Of a DNA stretch of 64,000 nucleotides, positions 52,287 to 61,528 are shown piece after piece. The stretch spans positions 2,740,036 to 2,804,035 of the forward strand of contig NZ_CP011102.1 in NCBI RefSeq assembly GCF_003534205.1. The letters are read 5' to 3'. The first letter of the stretch is position 1; each line of letters begins with the position of its first letter. The notes beneath the pieces were generated by a model. The model searched no databases and was not told where the DNA came from. It saw only the letters and a program-made list of their open reading frames with translations. A program made the translations under genes and the position numbers. Origin of the DNA: Listeria weihenstephanensis (GTDB lineage: Bacteria; Bacillota; Bacilli; Lactobacillales; Listeriaceae).

Positions 52287-52934
52287 ATGCAAAAGAAAAT
52301 GAAAACGCCAGTGTATGAGATTAATCCTCATACCATGATAATCTTGCCCTTAAAGACAAAAACGGGAATCAACTCAGAAGTGTTTGAATTAAACGACCAT
52401 CGTATAACTAGTTTTACCCCTTTATTTCTAATTAAAACAAGTTGCCAATTTTTTGGTTCTAGTTATGAAGGTAGAAAAGATGGTACACGCTTTTTAACAG
52501 GTGTTACACACAAGCCACCCATTATGATTGATCCTGTAAGCTTTACCTATGCTTTTCCTACCACGTCAGCAGGAAGAGATGATTGCATTTGGGTGTTTCC
52601 ACAGCATATATCCGAATATTATGATTCTAATTACAATTGTACAACCATCCGATTTACCAACAATCAAAAAATAAAAATATCCGTTTCTTTTTCTACATTT
52701 AATAATCAGATGGCCAGAGTTTCCATGTTACATATGAAGTTTTCTCAGAAAATGCGTAATGTGGAAAATGAATATCCATACTCTAATCTATTGTTTCCTC
52801 CAACCTCTCTAACTGCTGAAAATCGCGCACCTTATATTCTAAGCGATGTAAAAGAGTCTAATAATAAATTTTTAGATTTTAGTTTTTCAGATGAGAATAA
52901 TAAAAAGAAGAAACATAAAGACGAAGAAGAATAA
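52287..52934 (+). CDS. comK: Competence transcription factor ComK (intact)
   Basis: A 215-residue ComK, the master activator of DNA-uptake genes. The ComK core runs from YEINPHTMIILPLKTKTG through LTGVTHKPPIMIDP, FPTTSAGRDDCIWV and WRFTNNQ-like TIRFTNNQKIKISVSFSTF. Compared with the 192-residue B. subtilis protein, the C-terminus carries an extra Lys/Asp/Glu tail (NNKKKKHKDEEE). AAGGAG precedes the ATG. In many L. monocytogenes strains comK is split by an A118-type prophage; here the frame is uninterrupted. Confidence 0.94.
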   Translation: MQKKMKTPVYEINPHTMIILPLKTKTGINSEVFELNDHRITSFTPLFLIKTSCQFFGSSYEGRKDGTRFLTGVTHKPPIMIDPVSFTYAFPTTSAGRDDCIWVFPQHISEYYDSNYNCTTIRFTNNQKIKISVSFSTFNNQMARVSMLHMKFSQKMRNVENEYPYSNLLFPPTSLTAENRAPYILSDVKESNNKFLDFSFSDENNKKKKHKDEEE

Positions 52935-52937
52935 AAA

Positions 52938-52976
52938 TGAGGCAGTCACCTTTTTCTAATTTGTGACTGCCTCTTC
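52938..52976. terminator. Bidirectional terminator between comK and the XRE gene
   Basis: GAGGCAGTCAC (52939-52949) pairs with GTGACTGCCTC (52963-52973). The T run is better on the minus strand. Confidence 0.8.
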
Positions 52977-52987
52977 TATAAATGATC

Positions 52988-53338
52988 CTATATACTTCGA
53001 TTCCCCAATGCCTCCGAAATTCTTTTCAAAAGCAATAACTCTTCTTCAGAATAAGAGTAAGGTAACTCCAAATACCATTTTTCTAATTCAGGATTCCCAA
53101 TCAAAGGAAAAGCATTTACCGAATTTTTTTCCCTAAGCCCTGCAACATCATCCAGTAAGAAATCTGTTGTTGTACCCAGTTCATCCGCTAGCTTAGCTAG
53201 AATAAATATAGGAGGTCGGTGATTATCATTTTCATATTTGCTAATGGTTGATGACGTTACACCTATCTTTTCTGCTAACTGTTTCTGCGTCAATTGATGT
53301 TTTTTTCGAAGTGAAATTAACTTTTCTCCAAAATTCAT
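52988..53338 (-). CDS. XRE-family transcriptional regulator
   Basis: A 116-residue HTH protein. The XRE helix-turn-helix covers residues 8-60 (LRKKHQLTQKQLAEKIGVTSS then ISKYENDNHRPP), followed by an acidic helical tail (ELPYSYSEEELLLLKRISEAL). The start at 53338 has GAGGAGTGAGGG upstream; the frame extends 36 codons further, but that stretch contains the fruA terminator and a TATAAT (near 53365). Target unknown. It is not part of the fru operon, given the terminator. Confidence 0.88.
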   Translation of the reverse strand: MNFGEKLISLRKKHQLTQKQLAEKIGVTSSTISKYENDNHRPPIFILAKLADELGTTTDFLLDDVAGLREKNSVNAFPLIGNPELEKWYLELPYSYSEEELLLLKRISEALGNRSI

Positions 53339-53409
53339 ACCCTCACTCCTCTCCACACTTCTATTATAGCAATCTCTAACAGATATTTCGACTTTGAGAT
53401 AATATACAA

Positions 53410-53437
53410 TAAAAAACTGCCCTATCGCTAGAGCAGC
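53410..53437 (-). terminator. Terminator of the fru operon
   Basis: On the minus strand CTGCTCTA pairs with TAGGGCAG (one wobble, GCGA loop), followed by six T, immediately after the fruA stop. Confidence 0.82.
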
Positions 53438-53445
53438 ACGTTTCA

Positions 53446-55323
53446 TTATATTGCTTTTTTCCAGAATCCATATAATAATCCTGAAATAACAGTTCCTATC
53501 AGTATAGAAAGCAAAAACAGACCTGCATGGTTAGCTAATCCTGCAACAAATATACCACCATGAGGAGCTGGCACATTAATATGCCAGAATTGTGTCAAAC
53601 CGCCTGCAACCGCTGATCCTAGCACACAAGAAGTGATGACACGCAAGGGATCTGCCGCAGCAAATGGTATAGCCCCCTCTGTTATAAAGGATAAGCCTAG
53701 AACATAATTTGTAATCCCCGCTTGACGTTCATCCGATGTAAATTTATTTTTAAAGATAGTTGTAGCAAGTGCAATCGCAAGGGGTGGCACCATACCTCCC
53801 GCCATAACAGCCGCCATAAACGCACCATCTGTATTTCCTGTACTTGTAAATACTCCAATAGCAAATGTATAGGCAGCCTTATTAAATGGGCCACCCATAT
53901 CAATCGCCATCATACCACCCAGAACAGTTCCTAAAATAACTGCATTCGCTGTTCCAAGAGATTGTAGTTGATCCACTAAAAAGAGATTTATTTTTGAAAA
54001 AATCGGATCAAAAACAAAGTACATCAATCCACCAGTTACTAAAAGTCCAAGTACTGGATAAATTAAGATTGGTTTCAAACCTTCTAGCGTTTTCGGTAAC
54101 TTAGAAAAAAGAACTTTTAATCCAAGAACAACGTAACCTGCTAAGAACCCAGCAAGCAAGCCGCCTAGGAAACCTGCATCTGATGTAGCTGCAAGAAGCC
54201 CACCGACCATACCTGGCATTAAACCTGGGCGATCAGCAATACTCATCGCAATAAAACCAGATAAAATTGGAATTAAGAACATAAATGCTCCAGTTTTTCC
54301 GCCACTGATAGCACCAAGCATGTCAGTAAAGTCTTTTGCTCCTGGGAAGTACTGTTCTAATAGGAATGAGAACGCTAGTAAAATACCTCCACCAACAACA
54401 AAGGGTAGCATATGAGAAATACCGTTCATTAAGTCTTTATAAATTCGACTTCCAATAGACACTTTTTGTCCGTCATCAGAACTGGTATCCTTTTCACCAT
54501 TACTGTGATAAATAGGTGCATCCTTGGCAACAGCTTTATTAATCAATTCCTCTGGCTTCCTAATTCCGTCACTTACCGGTGTTTGTAAGACGTGTTTACC
54601 ATCAAATCGAGCCATTTCTACTTTTTTATCGGCAGCAACAATGACACCATTTGCACGCGCTATTTCATCTGATGTTAATTTATTTTTAGCACCGTCTGAA
54701 CCATTTGTTTCAACGCGTATATCAATACCCATTTCTTTTGCTTTGTTCTTTAACGCATCCTCAGCCATATAAGTATGCGCAATTCCCGTGGGACACGCGG
54801 TAACTGCAACAACAAAAGGCTTGTCTTGTGAACTTGTAGTATTGCTCTCTGCAGGAATTTCTTCCGCCTCACCTTGCGCGGCATCAAATAAATCTACAAC
54901 TTCTTGAGTAGAGGTAGCTGTTCGTAATTTATTTACAAAATCCGGGTGAATTAATAGTCGTGATAACGCAGCTAAAGTTTCCAGATGCGTTTGATTCGCT
55001 CCGTCAGTTGCAGCAATCATGAAGAAGAGGTATGCTGGCTGACCATCCAGAGATTCATAATCAAGCCCATTTTCGCTCTTTGCAAAAACTACAGTTGGTG
55101 TATTTACAGCACTTGTCTTTGCGTGTGGCATAGCAATTCCTTCGCCAATACCTGTAGAACTCTCTTGCTCACGCTTCATAATTTCTGCTTTAAATAACGC
55201 TGAATCATTAATTTTCCCCTTTTCAGCAAGCTTTGCAATCATTTCATCAATTGCGGCCTCTTTGGTCGTTGCTTTTAGAGAAAGTATCATTGTATCTTGA
55301 CTTAAAATATCTGTAATCTTCAT
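53446..55323 (-). CDS. fruA: Fructose PTS transporter, EIIABC
   Basis: A 625-residue fused fructose permease that imports fructose as fructose-1-phosphate. IIA domain 1-150 with phospho-His in GIAMPHAKT (H67); IIB domain about 168-265 with phospho-Cys in VTACPTGIAHTYMAEDA (C177); IIC domain about 285-620 with eight or more membrane segments. It is 16 bases after fruK and forms the last gene of fruR-fruK-fruA. Residue positions were counted from the first Met. Confidence 0.96.
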   Translation of the reverse strand: MKITDILSQDTMILSLKATTKEAAIDEMIAKLAEKGKINDSALFKAEIMKREQESSTGIGEGIAMPHAKTSAVNTPTVVFAKSENGLDYESLDGQPAYLFFMIAATDGANQTHLETLAALSRLLIHPDFVNKLRTATSTQEVVDLFDAAQGEAEEIPAESNTTSSQDKPFVVAVTACPTGIAHTYMAEDALKNKAKEMGIDIRVETNGSDGAKNKLTSDEIARANGVIVAADKKVEMARFDGKHVLQTPVSDGIRKPEELINKAVAKDAPIYHSNGEKDTSSDDGQKVSIGSRIYKDLMNGISHMLPFVVGGGILLAFSFLLEQYFPGAKDFTDMLGAISGGKTGAFMFLIPILSGFIAMSIADRPGLMPGMVGGLLAATSDAGFLGGLLAGFLAGYVVLGLKVLFSKLPKTLEGLKPILIYPVLGLLVTGGLMYFVFDPIFSKINLFLVDQLQSLGTANAVILGTVLGGMMAIDMGGPFNKAAYTFAIGVFTSTGNTDGAFMAAVMAGGMVPPLAIALATTIFKNKFTSDERQAGITNYVLGLSFITEGAIPFAAADPLRVITSCVLGSAVAGGLTQFWHINVPAPHGGIFVAGLANHAGLFLLSILIGTVISGLLYGFWKKAI

Positions 55324-55339
55324 TTTGTAAACCTCCCAA

Positions 55340-56251
55340 TTATATCTGTGAAATCCTAACTTCTGGAATTAATTTTTGAATATCATCGTATGTCGCTAAA
55401 TCCGTTGAAAAAGCGGTAGCACTTCCAGTCGCCACAGCAACTTTAAAAGCTTCAAGTACATCCTGTGTTTCTTGATACGTACCAACGAAACCTCCGATCA
55501 TGGAATCCCCAGCACCTACTGAATTTTTCACAACCCCAACCGGCGTATTCGATTGGTATACTTTATCACCTACAAATAGTAAGGCCCCATCACCTGCCAT
55601 AGAAACAATAACATGTTTGGCGCCCATCTCAAGACATTTCTTTCCGTAGACTATTACATCTTCCAAACCAGAAAATTTGATCCCAAAAGCCTCTGCTAAT
55701 TCGTGGTGATTCGGCTTAATCAGAAATGGTTTCTTTTCCAGCGTATTAAGTAAGCTTTGACCAGTTGTGTCAATCATAAAATCGATACCCCCAGCCTCAC
55801 ACTTCTCAATAATCTGGTTATAAAAATCATTTCCCAATGAAGGCGGTATACTTCCGGATAAGATGACAATATCTCTAGCCTTCATTGATTCGAAGTTTTC
55901 AAGAAATTGAAGGGTCTCCTTTGAATCAATTGATGGGCCAAGACCATTAATTTCAGTCTCCTCGCCATGTTTCAATTTAATGTTGATTCTCGTATCGTCT
56001 TTAATATACGTAAACTGGCTCTCGCTACCCTCTTTTTCTAACCATTCTCGAATGAATTCACCTGTGAAACCACCTAAAAAACCCAATGCGCGATTATTTA
56101 TCTTTAATTGATTTAAGATTCGCGAAACATTCACGCCCTTACCACCAGGTAATTTCACCGCAGCATTCATTCTATTTAATTCACCTAATTTTAGATCATC
56201 TACCTCAACAATATAATCAATTGAGGGATTTAAAGTTACTGTATAAATCAT
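55340..56251 (-). CDS. fruK: 1-phosphofructokinase
   Basis: A 303-residue PfkB-family kinase converting fructose-1-phosphate to fructose-1,6-bisphosphate. N-terminal GGKGVNVSRILNQL near residue 38, and the catalytic NSVGAGDSMIGGFVG near 250. LacC (tagatose-6-P kinase) is a close relative, but context with fruA decides. It overlaps fruR by four bases and precedes fruA. Confidence 0.96.
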   Translation of the reverse strand: MIYTVTLNPSIDYIVEVDDLKLGELNRMNAAVKLPGGKGVNVSRILNQLKINNRALGFLGGFTGEFIREWLEKEGSESQFTYIKDDTRINIKLKHGEETEINGLGPSIDSKETLQFLENFESMKARDIVILSGSIPPSLGNDFYNQIIEKCEAGGIDFMIDTTGQSLLNTLEKKPFLIKPNHHELAEAFGIKFSGLEDVIVYGKKCLEMGAKHVIVSMAGDGALLFVGDKVYQSNTPVGVVKNSVGAGDSMIGGFVGTYQETQDVLEAFKVAVATGSATAFSTDLATYDDIQKLIPEVRISQI

Positions 56252-57000
56252 TCTAACGCCTCCATAACAGTTGTTTTTTTCATAAATCTAGCCTTGTCTT
56301 CCGCTTCCATCTGATCTATAATGATCACCGCATCTTCTAGATCAAACATTTTTGCGAAATGACTATGATGTAGCTTCGTTCTATCTGCAACTATAAAAGT
56401 TTCGTCAGAGAGGTTCATAACTCTTCGCTTCAACAAGGCTTCTTCCATATCTGGTGTCGTATACCCATCTACAATATTAATTCCATTCGCTCCAATAAAA
56501 GCTTTATCAAAACGGTAATTCATAATATTCTCTAGTGCAATACCACCAATAACAGCCTTTGTTTTCGCTTTCATTTTACCGCCAAGAATATAAGCTTTTA
56601 AATCCAATGATACGAGCTCTTCCACATGCATCAGACCATTTGTTACAACAGTAATATCCCTACCCGCTAGAAAATGAATGATTTCAAATGTAGTAGAACC
56701 TGCATCTAAGTAAATACAATCACCATCTGCTACTGTCAATGCCGCTATTCGTGCAATTTCTTTTTTCCCACGAACGTTTATGACTGATTTTTCACCCATA
56801 CTTAATTCAGTAGCACGTTCCTGACTAAGGATTGCTCCACCATGAACACGTTTTAACAATCCCTGTTCTTCTAAATCTGCTAAATCGCGTCGCACCGTTG
56901 ACTCCGAAGAATCCGAAGCATCCATAATATCTCTTAATTTAACGCTTCCCCTTAGCTTAAGGAGATCCATTATAAGATTATGCCTTTCTGCATTCAACAT
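56248..57000 (-). CDS. fruR: DeoR-family fructose operon regulator
   Basis: A 250-residue DeoR regulator. N-terminal HTH SVKLRDIMDASDSSESTVRRDL at residues 19-40 (in part), effector domain with YLDAGSTTFEIIHFL near 95 and ADRTKLHHSHFAKM near 205. It is the first gene of the fru operon, overlapping fruK. By family precedent it represses the operon and is relieved by fructose-1-phosphate. A GGAGGAGA site precedes the ATG. Confidence 0.93.
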   Translation of the reverse strand: MLNAERHNLIMDLLKLRGSVKLRDIMDASDSSESTVRRDLADLEEQGLLKRVHGGAILSQERATELSMGEKSVINVRGKKEIARIAALTVADGDCIYLDAGSTTFEIIHFLAGRDITVVTNGLMHVEELVSLDLKAYILGGKMKAKTKAVIGGIALENIMNYRFDKAFIGANGINIVDGYTTPDMEEALLKRRVMNLSDETFIVADRTKLHHSHFAKMFDLEDAVIIIDQMEAEDKARFMKKTTVMEALE

Positions 57001-57022
57001 AATATCTCCTCCATCCGATATT

Positions 57023-57068
57023 AGAATACCACCAAAAACAGTCTAAGTCAATCATAAACGGTCAATCA
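57023..57068 (-). promoter_or_regulatory. fru operon promoter with repeated operator candidates
   Basis: On the minus strand TTGACT (57051-57046), 17 bases, TATTCT (57028-57023). The direct repeat TGATTGAC occurs at 57054-57047 (covering the -35) and 57068-57061, with start-to-start distance 14. It is a likely binding site for FruR and supports autorepression. Confidence 0.65.
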
Positions 57069-57664
57069 CTTGAAAATAGATGAATTTAAATTTAGAACTC
57101 CGCTACTTTTGATATAGATCTATATTTATAAACGCTTGGCGATGAGGATAATATCCCCTGCCTTTTCAATCATTTTTATTTATTTTTAATTCATACAAAT
57201 GGTTTCTCTATCAAACAGGAAAAAAACAGTATTTTTTTTTACGTATAATAATGCATGACTGATTTTGGCATACTACTTTCTAACTAAAAATAAAATACAT
57301 TCTGAAACACTAGATCTAGGAGCATTCATTGTGTATTTATTAACCATAAAATAACAACAAAAACTCTCTCAAAGTTGTACAATTCAATACGATTATGTCT
57401 AAAATATGTATAAAAAATCGACTTGGATAAGCCGGAATTTTAATATACATTCCTGAACTATGCTAGTAATTATGTAACGACATGAGTATATTATGATTAT
57501 TTAATTAGAATGAATGAGGGAATTTTTTATATTCAACACTAAAAAATGTAACGCTTATACTTTTTATTAGTTTAAAGGACATAAACAAATACTAGATCAG
57601 CGAACACTTTAGAACATCATTTGATTTTTACTTAGGTTAATAACAGACACAAATACAAGATAAT

Positions 57665-57741
57665 GCAAAAATGCCCTCCATTTCCCGAGTAGGACGAAAA
57701 ATTAGCGCCACCTTATCTAGTTTATATCCCAGACCTCCTGA
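57665..57741. repeat. Degraded copy of hairpin element E2 (E4)
   Basis: GCAAAAATGCCCTCC...GTAGGACGAAAAATT corresponds to the reverse complement of 36613-36655 in element E2, and TTATATCCCAGACC near 57721 corresponds to the reversed left arm of E2. The central stem of E2 (36504-36600) is absent. Confidence 0.65.
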
Positions 57742-57775
57742 TTTTCAAACTTAAAAATTCATATAAACCTACTGC

Positions 57776-57828
57776 AAAAAACGAAACCAGCTCAGAAAGA
57801 AGCTCTATGCAACATTTCTAAACTGGTC
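57776..57828 (-). terminator. Terminator of the GH3 gene
   Basis: On the minus strand ACCAGTTTAGAAA pairs with TTTCTGAGCTGGT using two wobbles, followed by a T run (57781-57776). Confidence 0.75.
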
Positions 57829-57835
57829 CTATTTA

Positions 57836-60052
57836 TTATCGTTTATACCGCTTCACTCGCTCGTCTTTAATCTCACCTGAAAAATTCAAACCAAAAGCAA
57901 AGTCGTACTCGTTATTCTCTTGATCCACATAAGGAATCATATCATGTGCGACATCTTCTTGCTGTGTCTCCACCGTTTCCATATCTCTTGGCATTTGGAA
58001 TGGAAGTAAGCCACTAGGTTCCGTTCTACCGCTGATAATTTCCAGTAATGCCTGTGTCGTTGAACTGAAGTGGACTAAAATAGCATCGGCATAGGACTCA
58101 AACTCGGCTGGGACTGTTGGATTAGCACTATCTAACGTGACGATGACTGGTTTATCTCCCATTTTTTGTTTGGTCATGATAAGCTGCTCCAAATCCGCCT
58201 CATTTTCTGTCACATTTGTTTTACCCGCATAGCTACGATTCGTTCCATGTTCTAATGGGTCGCCTCCAGCAATGCTTACTTTTCGGGCATTTGTAGCTGT
58301 GTATGGGCGATATTGCAATGAAATTGGTAAATAGCCCTCTTCGGCCGTATAACCAGACGATTTTGGAGACTCCATCATCACAATCGCAAAATCAGCTTCT
58401 TCCGGCACATCTACTAATTCGTAATATTGGGTAATCATTTTCGGCACAACTGGCAACTCATCCACGGCCGGTATCGGTTGCCCAAACCAATCAAATGATT
58501 CCGGGCGCTTACGGTTTGGAATGTACACGCGTTGTTTCTCTTTCAACGGCAAGGTTTTCCCCGCATTTTTCACCATCACAATGGATTGAAGTTGTGCTAA
58601 AAAGCCTTTTTCTTGGTACGCCTCCACACCATACTGTTTCTTAGATTCTTCAAGGTCTAGATACGGATTCTCCATTAGTCCTGTTTGAAAAATATTCCGT
58701 AACAAGCGTGTAGCACTTTGATTAAATCGCTCGCGCATCCATACTTCTCCGTGCTCCTTGATGCCTATTTGATACGCGTCGAGTACTGGCGCTATATCAT
58801 TATTTCCACCAAATTGGTCAACACCTGCCATCAAAATTTTATAGTGACGCTCTGCAATCGATAAACCTTCAACGCCCCATGGCTTTCCAACCAAGAAAGA
58901 ATCAACTTTTGGCGCATCATTCGTAATGCCCCAATCTGTACAAACAACACCGTCATATTGATACTTATCGCGCAATAAGTCTGTAATTAAATACTTATTA
59001 TAGCCATTTCCAACATTATCTTCCGTCTGGCCGTAGCTAATTGTGTAATACGGCATCACCGCGCTCGCCTTACCCGTCTTCTCCAAATCAAAAGCACCTT
59101 CTGTAAATGGAATCAGATGCTCATCAAAGTTCTCGCCTGGATATACCGCGTATTTTCCATAGCCAAAATGAGCATCACGTCCAGCTTCACCACTTCCACC
59201 ACCAGGCCAATGCTTCACCATTGCGTTCACGCTATCTTTGCCCCAACCGTCCGCACTGTTTTGGAAGCCTTCGCAATAAGCTCTAGCTAGGTCGGCACTT
59301 AAACGACTGTCCTCACCAAACGTGCCATTAAAGCGCATCCATCTTGGTTCTGTTGCCATATCAACCTGAGGCGAAAGCGCTGTCGTTATTCCCAAAGCTC
59401 TATATTCCTTTGCAGCAATTTCACCAAATTCTTTAATTAACGCTGGCGAAAAAGTAGCTGCCAAACCCAGCTGATGTGGCCATTTCGAAATCTCACCGCC
59501 AGACCCAGCATCGAATTCCGTATTCGCGCTTACAGTATGTCTCGGATCAGTACTGATATTTACTGGAATTCCTAAACCTAGTGATTCCGCTGATGCTTGC
59601 AGACGATTGTTCCATGTAACCGCCGTCTCTAAATCCTCTATTGCAGTGAGCAGAACATGACGCAGCCGATCCTCTTTTAAAAATGCCTTCTGTTGATCCG
59701 TTAAATCTAAAATCGACTTATTACTATCTGCTAATTTCTTACCATCATACGTACCCGCAAACATTGTACCAAAAAGTCCAGTTGTAGCAAGCGATTGATG
59801 TGCACTGTAAAGCATCAAACCAGCGATATCTTCTACTGACATTCGTGCCACTAAATCGGCAATTCGCTCCTCTTGTGGTAACCGCCAATCCTTATATTTA
59901 TCTAATTTTCCAGTATGATTTAAGTCTTTAAACGCATAACCATCTTCTTCAATTAGTCCCACTGAACTATCAAGGCTATAGCCAAGTGTTGCACCACTTT
60001 GATTTTCAACTAAAACATAACCATCCTTCTCGCTTATCGTATATTTTTTCAT
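57836..60052 (-). CDS. Glycoside hydrolase family 3 (beta-glucosidase-like)
   Basis: A 738-residue cytoplasmic GH3 enzyme. The N-terminal barrel holds PVNISTDPRHTVS (near residue 180), VKHWPGGGSGEAGRDAH, and the nucleophile Asp in YDGVVCTDWGITND near 375. The C-terminal alpha/beta sandwich runs from about 480 to 690 and includes SVMVKNAGKTLPL-like text (SIVMVKNAGKTLPL). The fibronectin-type third domain of longer GH3 enzymes appears short or missing. There is no signal peptide, so it acts on imported glycosides. Last gene of a five-gene run. Substrate undetermined. Confidence 0.92.
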   Translation of the reverse strand: MKKYTISEKDGYVLVENQSGATLGYSLDSSVGLIEEDGYAFKDLNHTGKLDKYKDWRLPQEERIADLVARMSVEDIAGLMLYSAHQSLATTGLFGTMFAGTYDGKKLADSNKSILDLTDQQKAFLKEDRLRHVLLTAIEDLETAVTWNNRLQASAESLGLGIPVNISTDPRHTVSANTEFDAGSGGEISKWPHQLGLAATFSPALIKEFGEIAAKEYRALGITTALSPQVDMATEPRWMRFNGTFGEDSRLSADLARAYCEGFQNSADGWGKDSVNAMVKHWPGGGSGEAGRDAHFGYGKYAVYPGENFDEHLIPFTEGAFDLEKTGKASAVMPYYTISYGQTEDNVGNGYNKYLITDLLRDKYQYDGVVCTDWGITNDAPKVDSFLVGKPWGVEGLSIAERHYKILMAGVDQFGGNNDIAPVLDAYQIGIKEHGEVWMRERFNQSATRLLRNIFQTGLMENPYLDLEESKKQYGVEAYQEKGFLAQLQSIVMVKNAGKTLPLKEKQRVYIPNRKRPESFDWFGQPIPAVDELPVVPKMITQYYELVDVPEEADFAIVMMESPKSSGYTAEEGYLPISLQYRPYTATNARKVSIAGGDPLEHGTNRSYAGKTNVTENEADLEQLIMTKQKMGDKPVIVTLDSANPTVPAEFESYADAILVHFSSTTQALLEIISGRTEPSGLLPFQMPRDMETVETQQEDVAHDMIPYVDQENNEYDFAFGLNFSGEIKDERVKRYKR

Positions 60053-60066
60053 CTTCTTTTATGCAC

Positions 60067-60555
60067 CTACCTTAATGCTTTTTTTTGATAATCTGTAAAT
60101 GATAAATCCAAAACAATATAGCCAATACCTAGGGCACCAATGCCTGCTGAAATCGTTTTAATCCCAAAACCAATATAGTGATTAATATTACTCACCCCTA
60201 ATAATAACGGAAGCACTGCAAAAACGGTAAACATAAGGCTTATAGTCAGTACAGCAAGTATGAGGACACGCCATAAAATACGTTGCGGAAAGAAACTAGA
60301 AATTCGACTAGGGTGATAATCTTCCACGGCAACATTCCCTTTATTCAAATCTTTACGAATATTAATAAATCCAATGAGCGAACAAAAAACGCCCAATAAA
60401 GCTAAGCCCATTATCAAATCAAATGATATTTCCTGCATCGTTAACTGCCCTTTAAAATTTCTAAAATTAATAATGTAAAACGCAGCGTTAATGACCAAAT
60501 TAATAATGATAAAATCTATGAGGATTTTTTTCCGCATATACTTTTTCGGACTCAT
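60067..60555 (-). CDS. Four-span membrane protein of unknown function
   Basis: A 162-residue membrane protein with spans at about residues 11-29, 43-62, 94-118 and 130-150 (IDFIIINLVINAAFYIIN, FDLIMGLALLGVFCSLIGF, WRVLILAVLTISLMFTVFAVL, AGIGALGIGYIVLDL, in part). The loop between spans 2 and 3 is polar and His-containing. I do not recognise a family. It lies between the AraC regulator and the GH3 gene, with gaps of 14 and about 19 bases, so co-transcription is very likely. Confidence 0.75.
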   Translation of the reverse strand: MSPKKYMRKKILIDFIIINLVINAAFYIINFRNFKGQLTMQEISFDLIMGLALLGVFCSLIGFINIRKDLNKGNVAVEDYHPSRISSFFPQRILWRVLILAVLTISLMFTVFAVLPLLLGVSNINHYIGFGIKTISAGIGALGIGYIVLDLSFTDYQKKALR

Positions 60556-60574
60556 ACAACTTCCCCTTTTCCTT

Positions 60575-61501
60575 TTACATTGTTTTAGAATGAATATTAA
60601 TTTCGTTATGGTCTAAGATAACAACTTTATTTTTCTGCCTGTACTTCATTGGCGTTTCTTGATATTTCTTTTTGAATTGGGTAATGAGAGACTTTGAGCT
60701 GGAAAAGCCATGTTTTAAGCTGATTTCCTCGATTGTTTTTTCACTATTTACGATCTCTGGAAACGCTCGATACAGGCGGTAATCGCTTACATAACAAAGG
60801 AACGTTTTATCGAATGTCTCCTTAAACATTCTCGCAAAATGTTCTCTTGAAAAATGAAACTCCTTTGCCATCATTTCTAAACTTAGATTCTTATCATAGT
60901 TTTCATGAATGTACTCCAGAATTTTTTTATTAAGCTCTTGCGTTTTTACATGTTTTTTCAATAGATGTGGTGTTTCTTCCACCCGATGATGCGTGAATAA
61001 CAAGTACATAACTTCAAGTAGTTTCCCTTGAATTTTTAAATAATTAAACGGATCCTCTGCATAATAAAGCTCCAATATATCTTGATATAACTGGATGAAT
61101 GCTTCATGCGTTTCGGTTGTTGTGGATAGATCAAAACGAATGTCCGCACACTCAGGTTGAAGCGATTGCACGTAATCATTGGAAATGAGCAAGCAAACGA
61201 CTTCTACATTATCTGATGGGACATTGCTTACCTCATGAATATCACCACTATTGATAATAAAAAGTGAATCCTTCATGTACGTCTTCACCTTATCTCCTGT
61301 GCGCAGAGTAATACCACCATCTACAACGTAAGTCAGCTCTAAACTACGGTGCCAGTGAGGTGGTACAAAATGAACTGTATCAAGCTCCAGTTTAGGAATG
61401 GTAGGATCACGTAACAAAAGCGGACTATCAGGATAAATATGAAGAATTCTCATCGGCAAATTATCATCCATCTGAATAGATTCATAAATTGTTTTACTCA
61501 A
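60575..61501 (-). CDS. AraC-family regulator with cupin sensor domain
   Basis: A 308-residue AraC regulator. The N-terminal cupin (PPHWHRSLELTYVVDGGITL, near residue 40) binds a ligand, and two HTH motifs fill the last 100 residues (LSLEMMAKEFHFSREHFARMFK and TIEEISLKHGFSSSKSLITQF, each in part). The start is placed at a TTG (61501) with AGGTGG seven bases upstream; a GTG four codons earlier is the alternative. It lies inside the PAP2-GH3 run and is its probable regulator, sensing a sugar. Confidence 0.87.
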   Translation of the reverse strand: MSKTIYESIQMDDNLPMRILHIYPDSPLLLRDPTIPKLELDTVHFVPPHWHRSLELTYVVDGGITLRTGDKVKTYMKDSLFIINSGDIHEVSNVPSDNVEVVCLLISNDYVQSLQPECADIRFDLSTTTETHEAFIQLYQDILELYYAEDPFNYLKIQGKLLEVMYLLFTHHRVEETPHLLKKHVKTQELNKKILEYIHENYDKNLSLEMMAKEFHFSREHFARMFKETFDKTFLCYVSDYRLYRAFPEIVNSEKTIEEISLKHGFSSSKSLITQFKKKYQETPMKYRQKNKVVILDHNEINIHSKTM

Positions 61502-61528
61502 AATATACACCACCTAGATAGCTTTTTA

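Larger units (their letters stand above)
57069..57835. other. AT-rich gene-free region with element E4
   Basis: About 770 bases without a credible reading frame and clearly more AT-rich than the flanks. It holds the degraded repeat E4 (57665-57741) and the GH3-gene terminator (57776-57828). No other stem, tRNA or riboswitch pattern was found. It may be the scar of lost genes. Confidence 0.5.

Noticed and set aside
52287-52934. Prophage insertion in comK
   Set aside because: The comK frame is continuous from start to stop.
57540-57565. cre-like TGTAACGCTTATAC near 57548
   Set aside because: It lacks one base between the half-sites, so the CG core is out of register with the consensus.
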